Positions 12,201 through 25,708 are shown, numbered from the stretch's first letter. The stretch: 64,000 nt of DNA from Ptiloglossa arizonensis (GCF_051014685.1 NW_027478462.1:434001-498000); one strand, 5' to 3'. Numbers and translations are program-made. The notes: generated from the sequence alone by a model not told the origin.

Positions 12201-13091
12201 AACTGCCATATCTCGCGAACGGATTTACCAATCCGCAAAATTTCTGTTGCATCTGAAAGTAGAGACTCGCCCGATTACAACGGTATGTGTAGTTTTCCCC
12301 TAGGCCGTTCCAGTTATTCGTTTCGAGCATCAGAACTGCGAAAATTTTGAGTTTCTCAAGCGTTTCTTACATCCAAACTGCCATATCTCGCGAACGGATT
12401 GGCCAATCCGCAAAATTTCTGTTGCATCTGAAAGTAGAGACACGCCCGATTACAACGGTATGCGTACTTTTCCCCTATGCCGTTCTAGTTATTCTTTTCA
12501 AGCATCAGAACTGCGCATATTTTGAGGTTCTCAAGCGTTTCTTACCTCCAAACTGCCATATCTCGCGAACGGATTGACCAATCCGCAAAATTTCTGTTGC
12601 ATCTGAAAGTAGAGACACGCCCGATTACAACGGTATGCGTACTTTTCCCCTATGCCGTTCTAGTTATTCGTTTCGAGCATCAGAACTGCGAAAATTTTGA
12701 GTTTCTCAAGCGTTTCTTACCTCCAAACTGCCATATCTCGCGAACGGATTTACCAATCCGCAAAATTTCTGTTGCATCTGAAAGTAGAGACTCGCCCGAT
12801 TACAACGGTATGTGTAGTTTTCCCCTAGGCCGTTCCAGTTATTCGTTTCGAGCATCAGAACTGCGAAAATTTTGAGTTTCTCAAGCGTTTCTTACATCCA
12901 AACTGCCATATCTCGCGAACGGATTGACCGATCCGCAAAATTTCTGTTGCATCTGAAAGTAAAAACTCGCCCGATTACAATGGTATGCGCACTTTTCCCC
13001 TAGGCCGTTCTGGTTATTCGTTTCAAGCATCAGAACAGCGCACATTTTGAGTTTCTCAAGCGTTTCTTACCTCCAAACTGCCATATCTCGC

Positions 13092-13093
13092 GA
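13092..13093 (+). other. 1-bp deletion, duplicate of the one at 9,244
   Basis: Again gcgacgg in place of gcgaacgg. It sits 3,849 bp from the first and is best read as the duplicated copy of one ancestral event. It shifts the register by another base. Confidence 0.95.
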
Positions 13094-15899
13094 CGGATTG
13101 ACCAATCCGCAAAATTTCTGTTGCATCTGAAACTAGAGACTCGCACGATTACAACGGTATGCGCACTTTTCCCCTAGGCCGTTCTAGTTATTCGTTTCGA
13201 GCATCAGAACTGCGCAAATTTTGAGTTTCTCAAGCGTTTCTTACATCCAAACTGCCATATCTCGCGAACGGATTGGCAAATCCGCAAAATTTCTGTTGCA
13301 TCTGAAAGTAGAAACTCGCCCGATTACAACGGTATGTGTAGTTTTCCCCTAGGCCGTTCCAGTTATTCGTTTCGAGCATCAGAACTGCGAAAATTTTGAG
13401 TTTCTCAAGCGTTTCTTACATCCAAACTGCCATATCTCGCGAACGGATTGGCCAATCCGCAAAATTTCTGTTGCATCTGAAAGTAGAGACACGCCCGATT
13501 ACAACGGTATGCGTACTTTTCCCCTATGCCGTTCTAGTTATTCTTTTCAAGCATCAGAACTGCGCATATTTTGAGGTTCTCAAGCGTTTCTTACATCCAA
13601 ACTGCCATATCTCGCGAACGGATTGACCAATCCGCAAAATTTCTGTTGCATCTGAAAGTAGAAACTCGCCCGATTACAACGGTATGCGCACTTTTCCCCT
13701 AGGCCGTTCTAGTTATTCTTTTCAAGCATCAGAACTGCGCATATTTTGAGGTTCTCAAGCGTTTCTTACCTCCAAACTGCCATATCTCGCGAACGGATTG
13801 ACCAATCCGCAAAATTTCTGTTGCATCTGAAAGTAGAGACTCGCACGATTACAACGGTATGCGCACTTTTCCCCTAGGCCGTTCTAGTTATTCGTTTCGA
13901 GCATCAGAACTGCGCAAATTTTGAGTTTCTCAAGCGTTTCTTACATCCAAACTGCCATATCTCGCGAACGGATTGGCCAATCCGCAAAATTTCTGTTGCA
14001 TCTGAAAGTAGAAACTCGCCCGTTTACAACGGTATGCGCACTTTTCCCCTAGGCCGTTCTAGTTATTCTTTTCAAGCATCAGAACTGCGCATATTTTGAG
14101 GTTCTCAAGCGTTTCTTACCTCCAAACTGCCATATCTCGCGAACGGATTGACCAATCCGCAAAATTTCTGTTGCATCTGAAAGTAGAGACACGCGCGATT
14201 ACAACGGTATGCGTACTTTTCCCCTATGCCGTTCTAGTTATTCGTTTCGAGCATCAGAACTGCGAAAATTTTGAGTTTCTCAAGCGTTTCTTACCTCCAA
14301 ACTGCCATATCTCGCGAACGGATTTACCAATCCGCAAAATTTCTGTTGCATCTGAAAGTAGAGACTCGCCCGATTACAACGGTATGTGTAGTTTTCCCCT
14401 AGGCCGTTCCAGTTATTCGTTTCGAGCATCAGAACTGCGAAAATTTTGAGTTTCTCAAGCGTTTCTTACATCCAAACTGCCATATCTCGCGAACGGATTG
14501 GCCAATCCGCAAAATTTCTGTTGCATCTGAAAGTAGAGACACGCCCGATTACAACGGTATGCGTACTTTTCCCCTATGCCGTTCTAGTTATTCTTTTCAA
14601 GCATCAGAACTGCGCATATTTTGAGGTTCTCAAGCGTTTCTTACATCCAAACTGCCATATCTCGCGAACGGATTGACCAATCCGCAAAATTTCTGTCGCA
14701 TCTGAAAGTAGAAACTCGCCCGATTACAACGGTGTGCGCACTTTTCCCCTAGGCCGTTCTAGTTATTCGTTTCAAGCATCAGAACTGCGCAAATTTTGAG
14801 TTTCTCAAGCGTTTCTTACCTCCAAACTGCCATATCTCGCGAACGGATTGACCAATCCGCAAAATTTCTGTTGCATCTGAAAGTAGAGACTCGCACGATT
14901 ACAACGGTATGCGCACTTTTCCCCTAGGCCGTTCTAGTTATTCGTTTCGAGCATCAGAACTGCGCAAATTTTGAGTTTCTCAAGCGTTTCTTACCTCCAA
15001 ACTGCCATATCTCGCGAACGGATTGACCAATCCGCAAAATTTCTGTTGCATCTGAAAGTAGAGACTCGCACGATTACAACGGTATGCGCACTTTTCCCCT
15101 AGGCCGTTCTAGTTATTCGTTTCGAGCATCAGAACTGCGCAAATTTTGAGTTTCTCAAGCGTTTCTTACATCCAAACTGCCATATCTCGCGAACGGATTG
15201 GCCAATCCGCAAAATTTCTGTTGCATCTGAAAGTAGAGACACGCCCGATTACAACGGTATGCGTACTTTTCCCCTATGCCGTTCTAGTTATTCTTTTCAA
15301 GCATCAGAACTGCGCATATTTTGAGGTTCTCAAGCGTTTCTTACCTCCAAACTGCCATATCTCGCGAACGGATTGACCAATCCGCAAAATTTCTGTTGCA
15401 TCTGAAAGTAGAGACACGCCCGATTACAACGGTATGCGTACTTTTCCCCTATGCCGTTCTAGTTATTCGTTTCGAGCATCAGAACTGCGAAAATTTTGAC
15501 TTTCTCAAGCGTTTCTTACCTCCAAACTGCCATATCTCGCGAACGGATTTACCAATCCGCAAAATTTCTGTTGCATCTGAAAGTAGAGACTCGCCCGATT
15601 ACAACGGTATGTGTAGTTTTCCCCTAGGCCGTTCCAGTTATTCGTTTCGAGCATCAGAACTGCGAAAATTTTGAGTTTCTCAAGCGTTTCTTACATCCAA
15701 ACTGCCATATCTCGCGAACGGATTGACCGATCCGCAAAATTTCTGTTGCATCTGAAAGTAGAAACTCGCCCGATTACAATGGTATGCGCACTTTTCCCCT
15801 AGGCCGTTCTGGTTATTCGTTTCAAGCATCAGAACAGCGCACATTTTGAGTTTCTCAAGCGTTTCTTACCTCCAAACTGCCATATCTCGCGAACGGATT

Positions 15900-17260
15900 G
15901 ACCAATCCGCAAAATTTCTGTTGCATCTGAAAGTAGAGACTCGCACGATTACAACGGTATGCGCACTTTTCCCCTAGGCCGTTCTAGTTATTCGTTTCGA
16001 GCATCAGAACTGCGCAAATTTTGAGTTTCTCAAGCGTTTCTTACATCCAAACTGCCATATCTCGCGAACGGATTGGCAAATCCGCAAAATTTCTGTTGCA
16101 TCTGAAAGTAGAAACTCGCCCGATTACAACGGTATGCGCACTTTTCCCCTAGGCCGTTCTAGTTATTCTTTTCAAGCATCAGAACTGCGCATATTTTGAG
16201 GTTCTCAAGCGTTTCTTACCTCCAAACTGCCATATCTCGCGAACGGATTGACCAATCCGCAAAATTTCTGTTGCATCTGAAAGTAGAGACTCGCACGATT
16301 ACAACGGTATGCGCACTTTTCCCCTAGGCCGTTCTAGTTATTCGTTTCGAGCATCAGAACTGCGCAAATTTTGAGTTTCTCAAGCGTTTCTTACATCCAA
16401 ACTGCCATATCTCGCGAACGGATTGGCAAATCCGCAAAATTTCTGTTGCATCTGAAAGTAGAAACTCGCCCGATTACAACGGTATGCGCACTTTTCCCCT
16501 AGGCCGTTCTAGTTATTCTTTTCAAGCATCAGAACTGCGCATATTTTGAGGTTCTCAAGCGTTTCTTACCTCCAAACTGCCATATCTCGCGAACGGATTT
16601 ACCAATCCGCAAAATTTCTGTTGCATCTGAAAGTAGAGAATCGCACGATTACAACGGTATGCGCACTTTTCCCCTAGGCCGTTCTAGTTATTCGTTTCGA
16701 GCAACAGAACTGCGCAAATTTTGAGTTTCTCAAGCGTTTCTTACCTCCAAACTGCCATATCTCGCGAACGGATTGACCAATCCGCAAAATTTCTGTTGCA
16801 TCTGAAAGTAGAGACTCGCACGATTACAACGGTATGCGCACTTTTCCGCTAGGCCGTTCTAGTTATTCGTTTCGAGCATCAGAACTGCGCAAATTTTGAG
16901 TTTCTCAAGCGTTTCTTACATCCAAACTGCCATATCTCGCGAACGGATTGGCAAATCCGCAAAATTTCTGTTGCATCTGAAAGTAGAAACTCGCCCGATT
17001 ACAACGGTATGCGCACTTTTCCCCTAGGCCGTTCTAGTTATTCTTTTCAAGCATCAGAACTGCGCATATTTTGAGGTTCTCAAGCGTTTCTTACCTCCAA
17101 ACTGCCATATCTCGCGAACGGATTGACCAATCCGCAAAATTTCTGTTGCATCTGAAAGTAGAGACTCGCACGATTACAACGGTATGCGCACTTTTCCCCT
17201 AGGCCGTTCTAGTTATTCGTTTCGAGCATCAGAACTGCGCAAATTTTGAGTTTCTCAAGC
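15900..17260 (+). repeat. 350-bp dimer run inside block A
   Basis: Here two variants alternate: one with gagactcgcacg, gcgcac, gcgcaaa and ending ggcaaatcc, and one with gaaactcgcccg, cttttcaag, gcgcat and gaggtt. The pair repeats at about 15,900-16,250 and 16,250-16,600, and again near 16,750-17,100 after about one interposed monomer. This contrasts with the trimer order used elsewhere in block A. Confidence 0.75.
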
Positions 17261-18073
17261 GTTTCTTACCTCCAAACTGCCATATCTCGCGAACGGATTG
17301 ACCAATCCGCAAAATTTCTGTTGCATCTGAAAGTAGAGACTCGCACGATTACAACGGTATGCGCACTTTTCCCCTAGGCCGTTCTAGTTATTCGTTTCGA
17401 GCATCAGAACTGCGCAAATTTTGAGTTTCTCAAGCGTTTCTTAGATCCAAACTGCCATATCTCGGGAACGGATTGGCCAATCCGCAAAATTTCTGTTGCA
17501 TCTGAAAGTAGAAACTCGCCCGTTTACAACGGTATGCGCACTTTTCCCCTAGGCCGTTCTAGTTATTCTTTTCAAGCATCAGAACTGCGCATATTTTGAG
17601 GTTCTCAAGCGTTTCTTACCTCCAAACTGCCATATCTCGCGAACGGATTGACCAATCCGCAAAATTTCTGTTGCATCTGAAAGTAGAGACACGCGCGATT
17701 ACAACGGTATGCGTACTTTTCCCCTATGCCGTTCTAGTTATTCGTTTCGAGCATCAGAACTGCGAAAATTTTGAGTTTCTCAAGCGTTTCTTACCTCCAA
17801 ACTGCCATATCTCGCGAACGGATTTACCAATCCGCAAAATTTCTGTTGCATCTGAAAGTAGAGACTCGCCCGATTACAACGGTATGTGTAGTTTTCCCCT
17901 AGGCCGTTCCAGTTATTCGTTTCGAGCATCAGAACTGCGAAAATTTTGAGTTTCTCAAGCGTTTCTTACATCCAAACTGCCATATCTCGCGAACGGATTG
18001 GCCAATCCGCAAAATTTCTGTTGCATCTGAAAGTAGAGACACGCCCGATTACAACGGTATGCGTACTTTTCCC

Positions 18074-18075
18074 CA
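18074..18075 (+). other. 1-bp deletion, register marker 3
   Basis: The run ttcccctatgcc reads ttccccatgcc, losing one t, and the monomer register shifts by one base from here to 38,769. Confidence 0.93.
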
Positions 18076-19269
18076 TGCCGTTCTAGTTATTCTTTTCAAG
18101 CATCAGAACTGCGCATATTTTGAGGTTCTCAAGCGTTTCTTACATCCAAACTGCCATATCTCGCGAACGGATTGACCAATCCGCAAAATTTCTGTTGCAT
18201 CTGAAAGTAGAGACACGCCCGATTACAACGGTATGCGTACTTTTCCCCTATGCCGTTCTAGTTATTCGTTTCGAGCATCAGAACTGCGAAAATTTTGAGT
18301 TTCTCAAGCGTTTCTTACCTCCAAACTGCCATATCTCGCGAACGGATTTACCAATCCGCAAAATTTCTGTTGCATCTGAAAGTAGAGACTCGCCCGATTA
18401 CAACGGTATGTGTAGTTTTCCCCTAGGCCGTTCCAGTTATTCGTTTCGAGCATCAGAACTGCGAAAATTTTGAGTTTCTCAAGCGTTTCTTACCTCCAAA
18501 CTGCCATATCTCGCGAACGGATTTACCAATCCGCAAAATTTCTGTTGCATCTGAAAGTAGAGACTCGCACGATTACAACGGTATGCGCACTTTTCCCCTA
18601 GGCCGTTCTAGTTATTCGTTTCGAGCATCAGAACTGCGCAAATTTTGAGTTTCTCAAGCGTTTCTTACCTCCAAACTGCCATATCTCGCGAACGGATTGG
18701 CCAATCCGCAAAATTTCTGTTGCATCTGAAAGTAGACACTCGCACGATTACAACGGTATGCGCACTTTTCCCCTAGGCCGTTCTAGTTATTCGTTTCGAG
18801 CATCAGAACTGCGCAAATTTTGAGTTTCTCAAGCGTTTCTTACCTCCAAACTGCCATATCTCGCGAACGGATTGACCAATCCGCAAAATTTCTGTTGCAT
18901 CTGAAAGTAGAGACTCGCACGATTACAACGGTATGCGCACTTTTTCCCTAGGCCGTTCTAGTTATTCGTTTCGAGCATCAGAACTGCGCAAATTTTGAGT
19001 TTCTCAAGCGTTTCTTACATCCAAACTGCCATATCTCGCGAACGGATTGGCCAATCCGCAAAATTTCTGTTGCATCTGAAAGTAGAAACTCGCCCGATTA
19101 CAACGGTATGCGCACTTTTCCCCTAGGCCGTTCTAGTTATTCTTTTCAAGCATCAGAACTGCGCATATTTTGAGGTTCTCAAGCGTTTCTTACCTCCAAA
19201 CTGCCATATCTCGCGAACGGATTGACCAATCCGCAAAATTTCTGTTGCATCTGAAAGTAGAGACACGCG

Positions 19270-22200
19270 CGATTACAACGGTATGCGTACTTTTCCCCTA
19301 TGCCGTTCTAGTTATTCGTTTCGAGCATCAGAACTGCGAAAATTTTGAGTTTCTCAAGCGTTTCTTACCTCCAAACTGCCATATCTCGCGAACGGATTTA
19401 CCAATCCGCAAAATTTCTGTTGCATCTGAAAGTAGAGACTCGCCCGATTACAACGGTATGTGTAGTTTTCCCCTAGGCCGTTCCAGTTATTCGTTTCGAG
19501 CATCAGAACTGCGAAAATTTTGAGTTTCTCAAGCGTTTCTTACCTCCAAACTGCCATATCTCGCGAACGGATTTACCAATCCGCAAAATTTCTGTTGCAT
19601 CTGAAAGTAGAGACTCGCACGATTACAACGGTATGCGCACTTTTCCCCTAGGCCGTTCTAGTTATTCGTTTCGAGCATCAGAACTGCGCAAATTTTGAGT
19701 TTCTCAAGCGTTTCTTACATGCAAACTGCCATATCTCGCGAACGGATTGGCCAATCCGCAAAATTTCTGTTGCATCTGAAAGTAGAAACTCGCCCGATTA
19801 CAACGGTATGCGCACTTTTCCCCTAGGCCGTTCTAGTTATTCTTTTCAAGCATCAGAACTGCGCATATTTTGAGGTTCTCAAGCGTTTCTTACCTCCAAA
19901 CTGCCATATCTCGCGAACGGATTGACCAATCCGCAAAATTTCTGTTGCATCTGAAAGTAGAGACACGCCCGATTACAACGGTATGTGTAGTTTTCCCCTA
20001 GGCCGTTCCAGTTATTCGTTTCGAGCACCAGAACTGCGAAAACTTTGAATTTCTCAAGTGTTTCTTACATCCAAACTGCCATATCTCGCGAACGGATTGA
20101 CCAATCCGCAAAATTTCTGTTGCATCTGGAAGTAGAAACTCGCCCGATTACAACGGTATGTGTAGTTTTCCCCTAGGCCGTTCCAGTTATTCGTTTCGAG
20201 CATCAGAACTGCGAAAATTTTGAATTTCTCAAGCGTTTCTTACATCTAAACTGCCATATCACGCGAACGGATTGACCGATCCGCAAAATTTCTGTTGCAT
20301 CTGAAAGTAGAAACTCGCCCGATTACAACGGTATGCGCACTTTTCCCCTAGGCCGTTCTAGTTATTCGTTTCAAGCATTAGAACTGAGAAAATTTTGAGT
20401 TTCTCAAGCGTTTCTTATATCCAAACTGCCATATCTCGCGAACGGATTGACCAATCCGCAAAATTTCTGTTGCATCTGAAAGTAGAAACTCGCCCGATTA
20501 CAACGGTATGCGCACTTTTCCCCTAGGCCGCTCTAGTTATTCGTTTCAAGCATCAGAACTGCGCAAATTTTGAGTTTCTCAAGCGTTTCTTACATCCAAA
20601 CTGCCATATCTCGCGAACGGATTGACCGATCCGCAAAATTTCTGTTGCATCTGAAAGTAGAAACTCGCCCGATTACAATGGTATGCGCACTTTTCCCCTA
20701 GGCCGTTCTGGTTATTCGTTTCGAGCATCAGAACAGCGCAAATTTTGTGTTTCTCAAGCGTTTCTTACCTCCAAACTGCCATATCTCGCGAACGGATTGA
20801 CCAATCCGCAAAATTTCTGTTGCATCTGAAAGTAGAGACTCGCACGATTACAACGGTATGTGTAGTTTTCCCCTATGCCGTTCTAGTTATTCGTTTCGAG
20901 CATCAGAACTGCGCAAATTTTGAGTTTCTCAAGCGTTTCTTACATCCAAACTGCCATATCTCGCGAACGGATTTACCAATCCGCAAAATTTCTGTTGCAT
21001 CTGAAAGTAGAGACTCGCCCGATTACAACGGTATGTGTAGTTTTCCCCTAGGCCGTTCCAGTTATTCGTTTCGAGCATCAGAACAGCGCAAATTTTGAGT
21101 TTCTCAAGCGTTTCTTACCTCCAAACTGCCATATCTCGCGAACGGATTGACCAATCCGCAAAATTTCTGTTGCATCTGAAAGTAGAGACTCGCACGATTA
21201 CAACGGTATGCGCACTTTTCCCCTAGGCCGTTCTAGTTATTCGTTTCGAGCATCAGAACTGCGCAAATTTTGAGTTTCTCAAGCGTTTCTTACATCCAAA
21301 CTGCCATATCTCGCGAACGGATTGGCCAATCCGCAAAATTTCTGTTGCATCTGAAAGTAGAAACTCGCCCGATTACAACGGTATGCGTACTTTTCCCCTA
21401 TGCCGTTCTAGTTATTCGTTTCGAGCATCAGAACTGCGAAAATTTTGAGTTTCTCAAGCGTTTCTTACCTCCAAACTGCCATATCTCGCGAACGGATTTA
21501 CCAATCCGCAAAATTTCTGTTGCATCTGAAAGTAGAGACTCGCCCGATTACAACGGTATGTGTAGTTTTCCCCTAGGCCGTTCCAGTTATTCGTTTCGAG
21601 CATCAGAACTGCGAAAATTTTGAGTTTCTCAAGCGTTTCTTACATCCAAACTGCCATATCTCGCGAACGGATTGGCCAATCCGCAAAATTTCTGTTGCAT
21701 CTGAAAGTAGAGACACGCCCGATTACAACGGTATGCGTACTTTTCCCCTATGCCGTTCTAGTTATTCTTTTCAAGCATCAGAACTGCGCATATTTTGAGG
21801 TTCTCAAGCGTTTCTTACCTCCAAACTGCCATATCTCGCGAACGGATTGACCAATCCGCAAAATTTCTGTTGCATCTGAAAGTAGAGACACGCCCGATTA
21901 CAACGGTATGCGTACTTTTCCCCTATGCCGTTCTAGTTATTCGTTTCGAGCATCAGAACTGCGAAAATTTTGAGTTTCTCAAGCGTTTCTTACCTCCAAA
22001 CTGCCATATCTCGCGAACGGATTTACCAATCCGCAAAATTTCTGTTGCATCTGAAAGTAGAGACTCGCCCGATTACAACGGTATGTGTAGTTTTCCCCTA
22101 GGCCGTTCCAGTTATTCGTTTCGAGCATCAGAACTGCGAAAATTTTGAGTTTCTCAAGCGTTTCTTACCTCCAAACTGCCATATCTCGCGAACGGATTTA

Positions 22201-24780
22201 CCAATCCGCAAAATTTCTGTTGCATCTGAAAGTAGAGACTCGCACGATTACAACGGTATGCGCACTTTTCCCCGAGGCCGTTCTAGTTATTCGTTTCGAG
22301 CATCAGAACTGCGCAAATTTTGAGTTTCTCAAGCGTTTCTTACATCCAAACTGCCATATCTCGCGAACGGATTGGCCAATCCGCAAAATTTCTGTTGCAT
22401 CTGAAAGTAGAAACTCGCCCGATTACAACGGTATGCGCACTTTTCCCCTAGGCCGTTCTAGTTATTCTTTTCAAGCATCAGAACTGCGCATATTTTGAGG
22501 TTCTCAAGCGTTTCTTACCTCCAAACTGCCATATCTCGCGAACGGATTGACCAATCCGCAAAATTTCTGTTGCATCTGAAAGTAGAGACACGCCCGATTA
22601 CAACGGTATGTGTAGTTTTCCCCTAGGCCGTTCCAGTTATTCGTTTCGAGCACCAGAACTGCGAAAACTTTGAATTTCTCAAGTGTTTCTTACATCCAAA
22701 CTGCCATATCTCGCGAACGGATTGACCAATCCGCAAAATTTCTGTTGCATCTGGAAGTAGAAACTCGCCCGATTACAACGGTATGTGTAGTTTTCCCCTA
22801 GGCCGTTCCAGTTATTCGTTTCGAGCATCAGAACTGCGAAAATTTTGAATTTCTCAAGCGTTTCTTACATCTAAACTGCCATATCACGCGAACGGATTGA
22901 CCGATCCGCAAAATTTCTGTTGCATCTGAAAGTAGAAACTCGCCCGATTACAACGGTATGCGCACTTTTCCCCTAGGCCGTTCTAGTTATTCGTTTCAAG
23001 CATTAGAACTGAGAAAATTTTGAGTTTCTTAAGCGTTTCTTATATCCAAACTGCCATATCTCGCGAACGGATTGACCAATCCGCAAAATTTCTGTTGCAT
23101 CTGAAAGTAGAAACTCGCCCGATTACAACGGTATGCGCACTTTTCCCCTAGGCCGCTCTAATTATTCGTTTCAAGCATCAGAACTGCGCAAATTTTGAGT
23201 TTCTCAAGCGTTTCTTACATCCAAACTGCCATATCTCGCGAACGGATTGACCGATCCGCAAAATTTCTGTTGCATCTGAAAGTAGAAACTCGCCCGATTA
23301 CAATGGTATGCGCACTTTTCCCCTAGGCCGTTCTGGTTATTCGTTTCGAGCATCAGAACAGCGCAAATTTTGTGTTTCTCAAGCGTTTCTTACCTCCAAA
23401 CTGCCATATCTCGCGAACGGATTGACCAATCCGCAAAATTTCTGTTGCATCTGAAAGTAGAGACTCGCACGATTACAACGGTATGTGTAGTTTTCCCCTA
23501 TGCCGTTCTAGTTATTCGTTTCGAGCATCAGAACTGCGCAAATTTTGAGTTTCTCAAGCGTTTCTTACATCCAAACTGCCATATCTCGCGAACGGATTTA
23601 CCAATCCGCAAAATTTCTGTTGCATCTGAAAGTAGAGACTCGCCCGATTACAACGGTATGTGTAGTTTTCCCCTAGGCCGTTCCAGTTATTCGTTTCGAG
23701 CATCAGAACAGCGCAAATTTTGAGTTTCTCAAGCGTTTCTTACCTCCAAACTGCCATATCTCGCGAACGGATTGACCAATCCGCAAAATTTCTGTTGCAT
23801 CTGAAAGTAGAGACTCGCACGATTACAACGGTATGCGCACTTTTCCCCTAGGCCGTTCTAGTTATTCGTTTCGAGCATCAGAACTGCGCAAATTTTGAGT
23901 TTCTCAAGCGTTTCTTACATCCAAACTGCCATATCTCGCGAACGGATTGGCCAATCCGCAAAATTTCTGTTGCATCTGAAAGTAGAAACTCGCCCGATTA
24001 CAACGGTATGCGTACTTTTCCCCTATGCCGTTCTAGTTATTCGTTTCGAGCATCAGAACTGCGAAAATTTTGAGTTTCTCAAGCGTTTCTTACCTCCAAA
24101 CTGCCATATCTCGCGAACGGATTTACCAATCCGCAAAATTTCTGTTGCATCTGAAAGTAGAGACTCGCCCGATTACAACGGTATGTGTAGTTTTCCCCTA
24201 GGCCGTTCCAGTTATTCGTTTCGAGCATCAGAACTGCGAAAATTTTGAGTTTCTCAAGCGTTTCTTACATCCAAACTGCCATATCTCGCGAACGGATTGG
24301 CCAATCCGCAAAATTTCTGTTGCATCTGAAAGTAGAGACACGCCCGATTACAACGGTATGCGTACTTTTCCCCTATGCCGTTCTAGTTATTCTTTTCAAG
24401 CATCAGAACTGCGCATATTTTGAGGTTCTCAAGCGTTTCTTACCTCCAAACTGCCATATCTCGCGAACGGATTGACCAATCCGCAAAATTTCTGTTGCAT
24501 CTGAAAGTAGAGACACGCCCGATTACAACGGTATGCGTACTTTTCCCCTATGCCGTTCTAGTTATTCGTTTCGAGCATCAGAACTGCGAAAATTTTGAGT
24601 TTCTCAAGCGTTTCTTACCTCCAAACTGCCATATCTCGCGAACGGATTTACCAATCCGCAAAATTTCTGTTGCATCTGAAAGTAGAGACTCGCCCGATTA
24701 CAACGGTATGTGTAGTTTTCCCCTAGGCCGTTCCAGTTATTCGTTTCGAGCATCAGAACTGCGAAAATTTTGAGTTTCTC
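19270..24780 (+). repeat. 15-mer (2,625-bp) HOR, about two copies
   Basis: About 19,270-22,155 matches about 21,895-24,780 at an offset of exactly 2,625 bp. I noticed only about five differences, for example ctaggccg at 19,646 against gaggccg near 22,271, catgcaaac near 19,720 against catccaaac, tttctcaag against tttcttaag near 23,025, and gctctagtt near 20,531 against gctctaatt. The near identity suggests a recent event. Each copy carries one divergent monomer cluster, annotated separately. Confidence 0.88.
19965..20740 (+). repeat. Divergent monomer cluster inside block A
   Basis: Four to five neighbouring monomers carry changes rare elsewhere: gagcaccag with aaactttgaatttc, ctggaagtag, catctaaac with atcacgcgaac, gcattagaactgag with tatatcc, and ccgctctag. 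They use gaaactcg, the form typical of blocks B and C. The cluster is copied intact at about 22,590-23,365 as part of the 15-mer. It may be an older variant patch caught up in recent amplification. Confidence 0.75.
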
Positions 24781-25197
24781 AAGCGTTTCTTACATCCAAA
24801 CTGCCATATCTCGCGAACGGATTGACCGATCCGCAAAATTTCTGTTGCATCTGAAAGTAGAAACTCGCCCGATTACAATGGTATGCGCACTTTTCCCCTA
24901 GGCCGTTCTGGTTATTCGTTTCAAGCATTAGAACAGCGCACATTTTGAGTTTCTCAAGCGTTTCTTACCTCCAAACTGCCATATCTCGCGAACGGATTTA
25001 CCAATCCGCAAAATTTCTGTTGCATCTGAAAGTAGAGACTCGCACGATTACAACAGTATGCGCACTTTTCCCCTAGGCCGTTCTAGTTATTCGTTTCGAG
25101 CATCAGAACTGCGCAAATTTTGAGTTTCTCAAGCGTTTCTTACATCCAAACTGCCATATCTCGCGAACGGATTGGCAAATCCGCAAAATTTCTGTTG

Positions 25198-25372
25198 CAT
25201 CTGAAAGTAGAAACTCGCCCGATTACAACGGTATGCGCACTTTTTCCCTAGGCCGTTCTAGTTATTCTTTTCAAGCATCAGAACTGCGCATATTTTGAGG
25301 TTCTCAAGCGTTTCTTACCTCCATACTGCCATATCTCGCGAACGGATTGACCAATCCGCAAAATTTCTGTTG
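25198..25372 (+). repeat. Chimeric A/B junction monomer
   Basis: The left part carries block A markers (cttttcaag, gcgcat and, at about 25,297, gaggtt). The right part, from about 25,316, carries cctccatactgcc, a block B marker that recurs near 26,895, 27,420 and 28,295. From here on gagac, gaggtt and gcgcat are essentially gone. The switch in monomer family therefore happens within about 25 bp, with the 175-bp register kept, as expected of a homologous exchange between monomers. Confidence 0.8.
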
Positions 25373-25692
25373 CATCTGAAAGTAGAAACTCGCCCGATTA
25401 CAACGGTATGCGTACTTTTCCCCTAGGCCGTTCTAGTTACTCGTTTCGAGCATCAGAACTGCGAAAATTTTGAGTTTCTCAAGCGTTTCTTATCTCCAAA
25501 CTGCCATATCTCGCGAACGGATTGGTCAATCCGCAAAATTTCTGTTGCATCTGAAAGTAGAAACTCGCCCGATTACAACGGTATGCGCACTTTTCCCCTA
25601 GGCCGTCCCAGTTATTCGTGTCGAGCATCAGAACTGCGAAAATTTTGAGTTTCTCAAGCGTTTCTTATCTCCAAACTGCCATATCTCGCGAA

Positions 25693-25708
25693 CGGATTGA
25701 TCAATCCG
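25693..25708. repeat. Dyad in perfect-palindrome form, GATC centre
   Basis: In block B many monomers have the centre GATC, giving CGGATTGATCAATCCG, again a perfect palindrome but reached by a different base change from the block A form. Others nearby have GGTC, which is the exact reverse complement of the GACC form. Confidence 0.9.

Larger units (their letters stand above)
8320..14690 (+). repeat. 22-mer (3,849-bp) segmental duplication
   Basis: About 8,320-10,840 matches about 12,170-14,690 at an offset of 3,849 bp, which is 22 monomers minus one base. Both copies carry the same 1-bp deletion in gcgaacgg (read as gcgacgg, at 9,244 and 13,093). The deletion therefore predates the duplication and makes the unit one base short. 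Both copies also share the rare order of catcc monomers after gaggtt near 9,750 and 13,599. About one monomer near 9,040-9,160 differs between copies, consistent with local conversion. Confidence 0.87.
1..25310 (+). repeat. Satellite block A: trimer-based variant family
   Basis: About 145 monomers share a variant set largely absent from the rest of the window: gagac rather than gaaac at monomer 13-17, cttttcaag near 70-78, gcgcat at 88-93 paired with gaggtt, and ctatgccg in place of ctaggccg. Over long stretches three variants follow each other in order: one ending atttacc, one with tgtgtag and ending attggcc, and one with gaggtt ending attgacc. This makes a 525-bp trimer, clear for example at 526-2,275. 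Other stretches use a 350-bp dimer or single variants. The block ends in a chimeric monomer near 25,300. Confidence 0.9.

Noticed and set aside
18936..18950. Apparent indel in actttttccctagg (also near 25,240)
   Set aside because: The length is unchanged; it is a C-to-T substitution at the start of the C run, and the 175-bp register continues.
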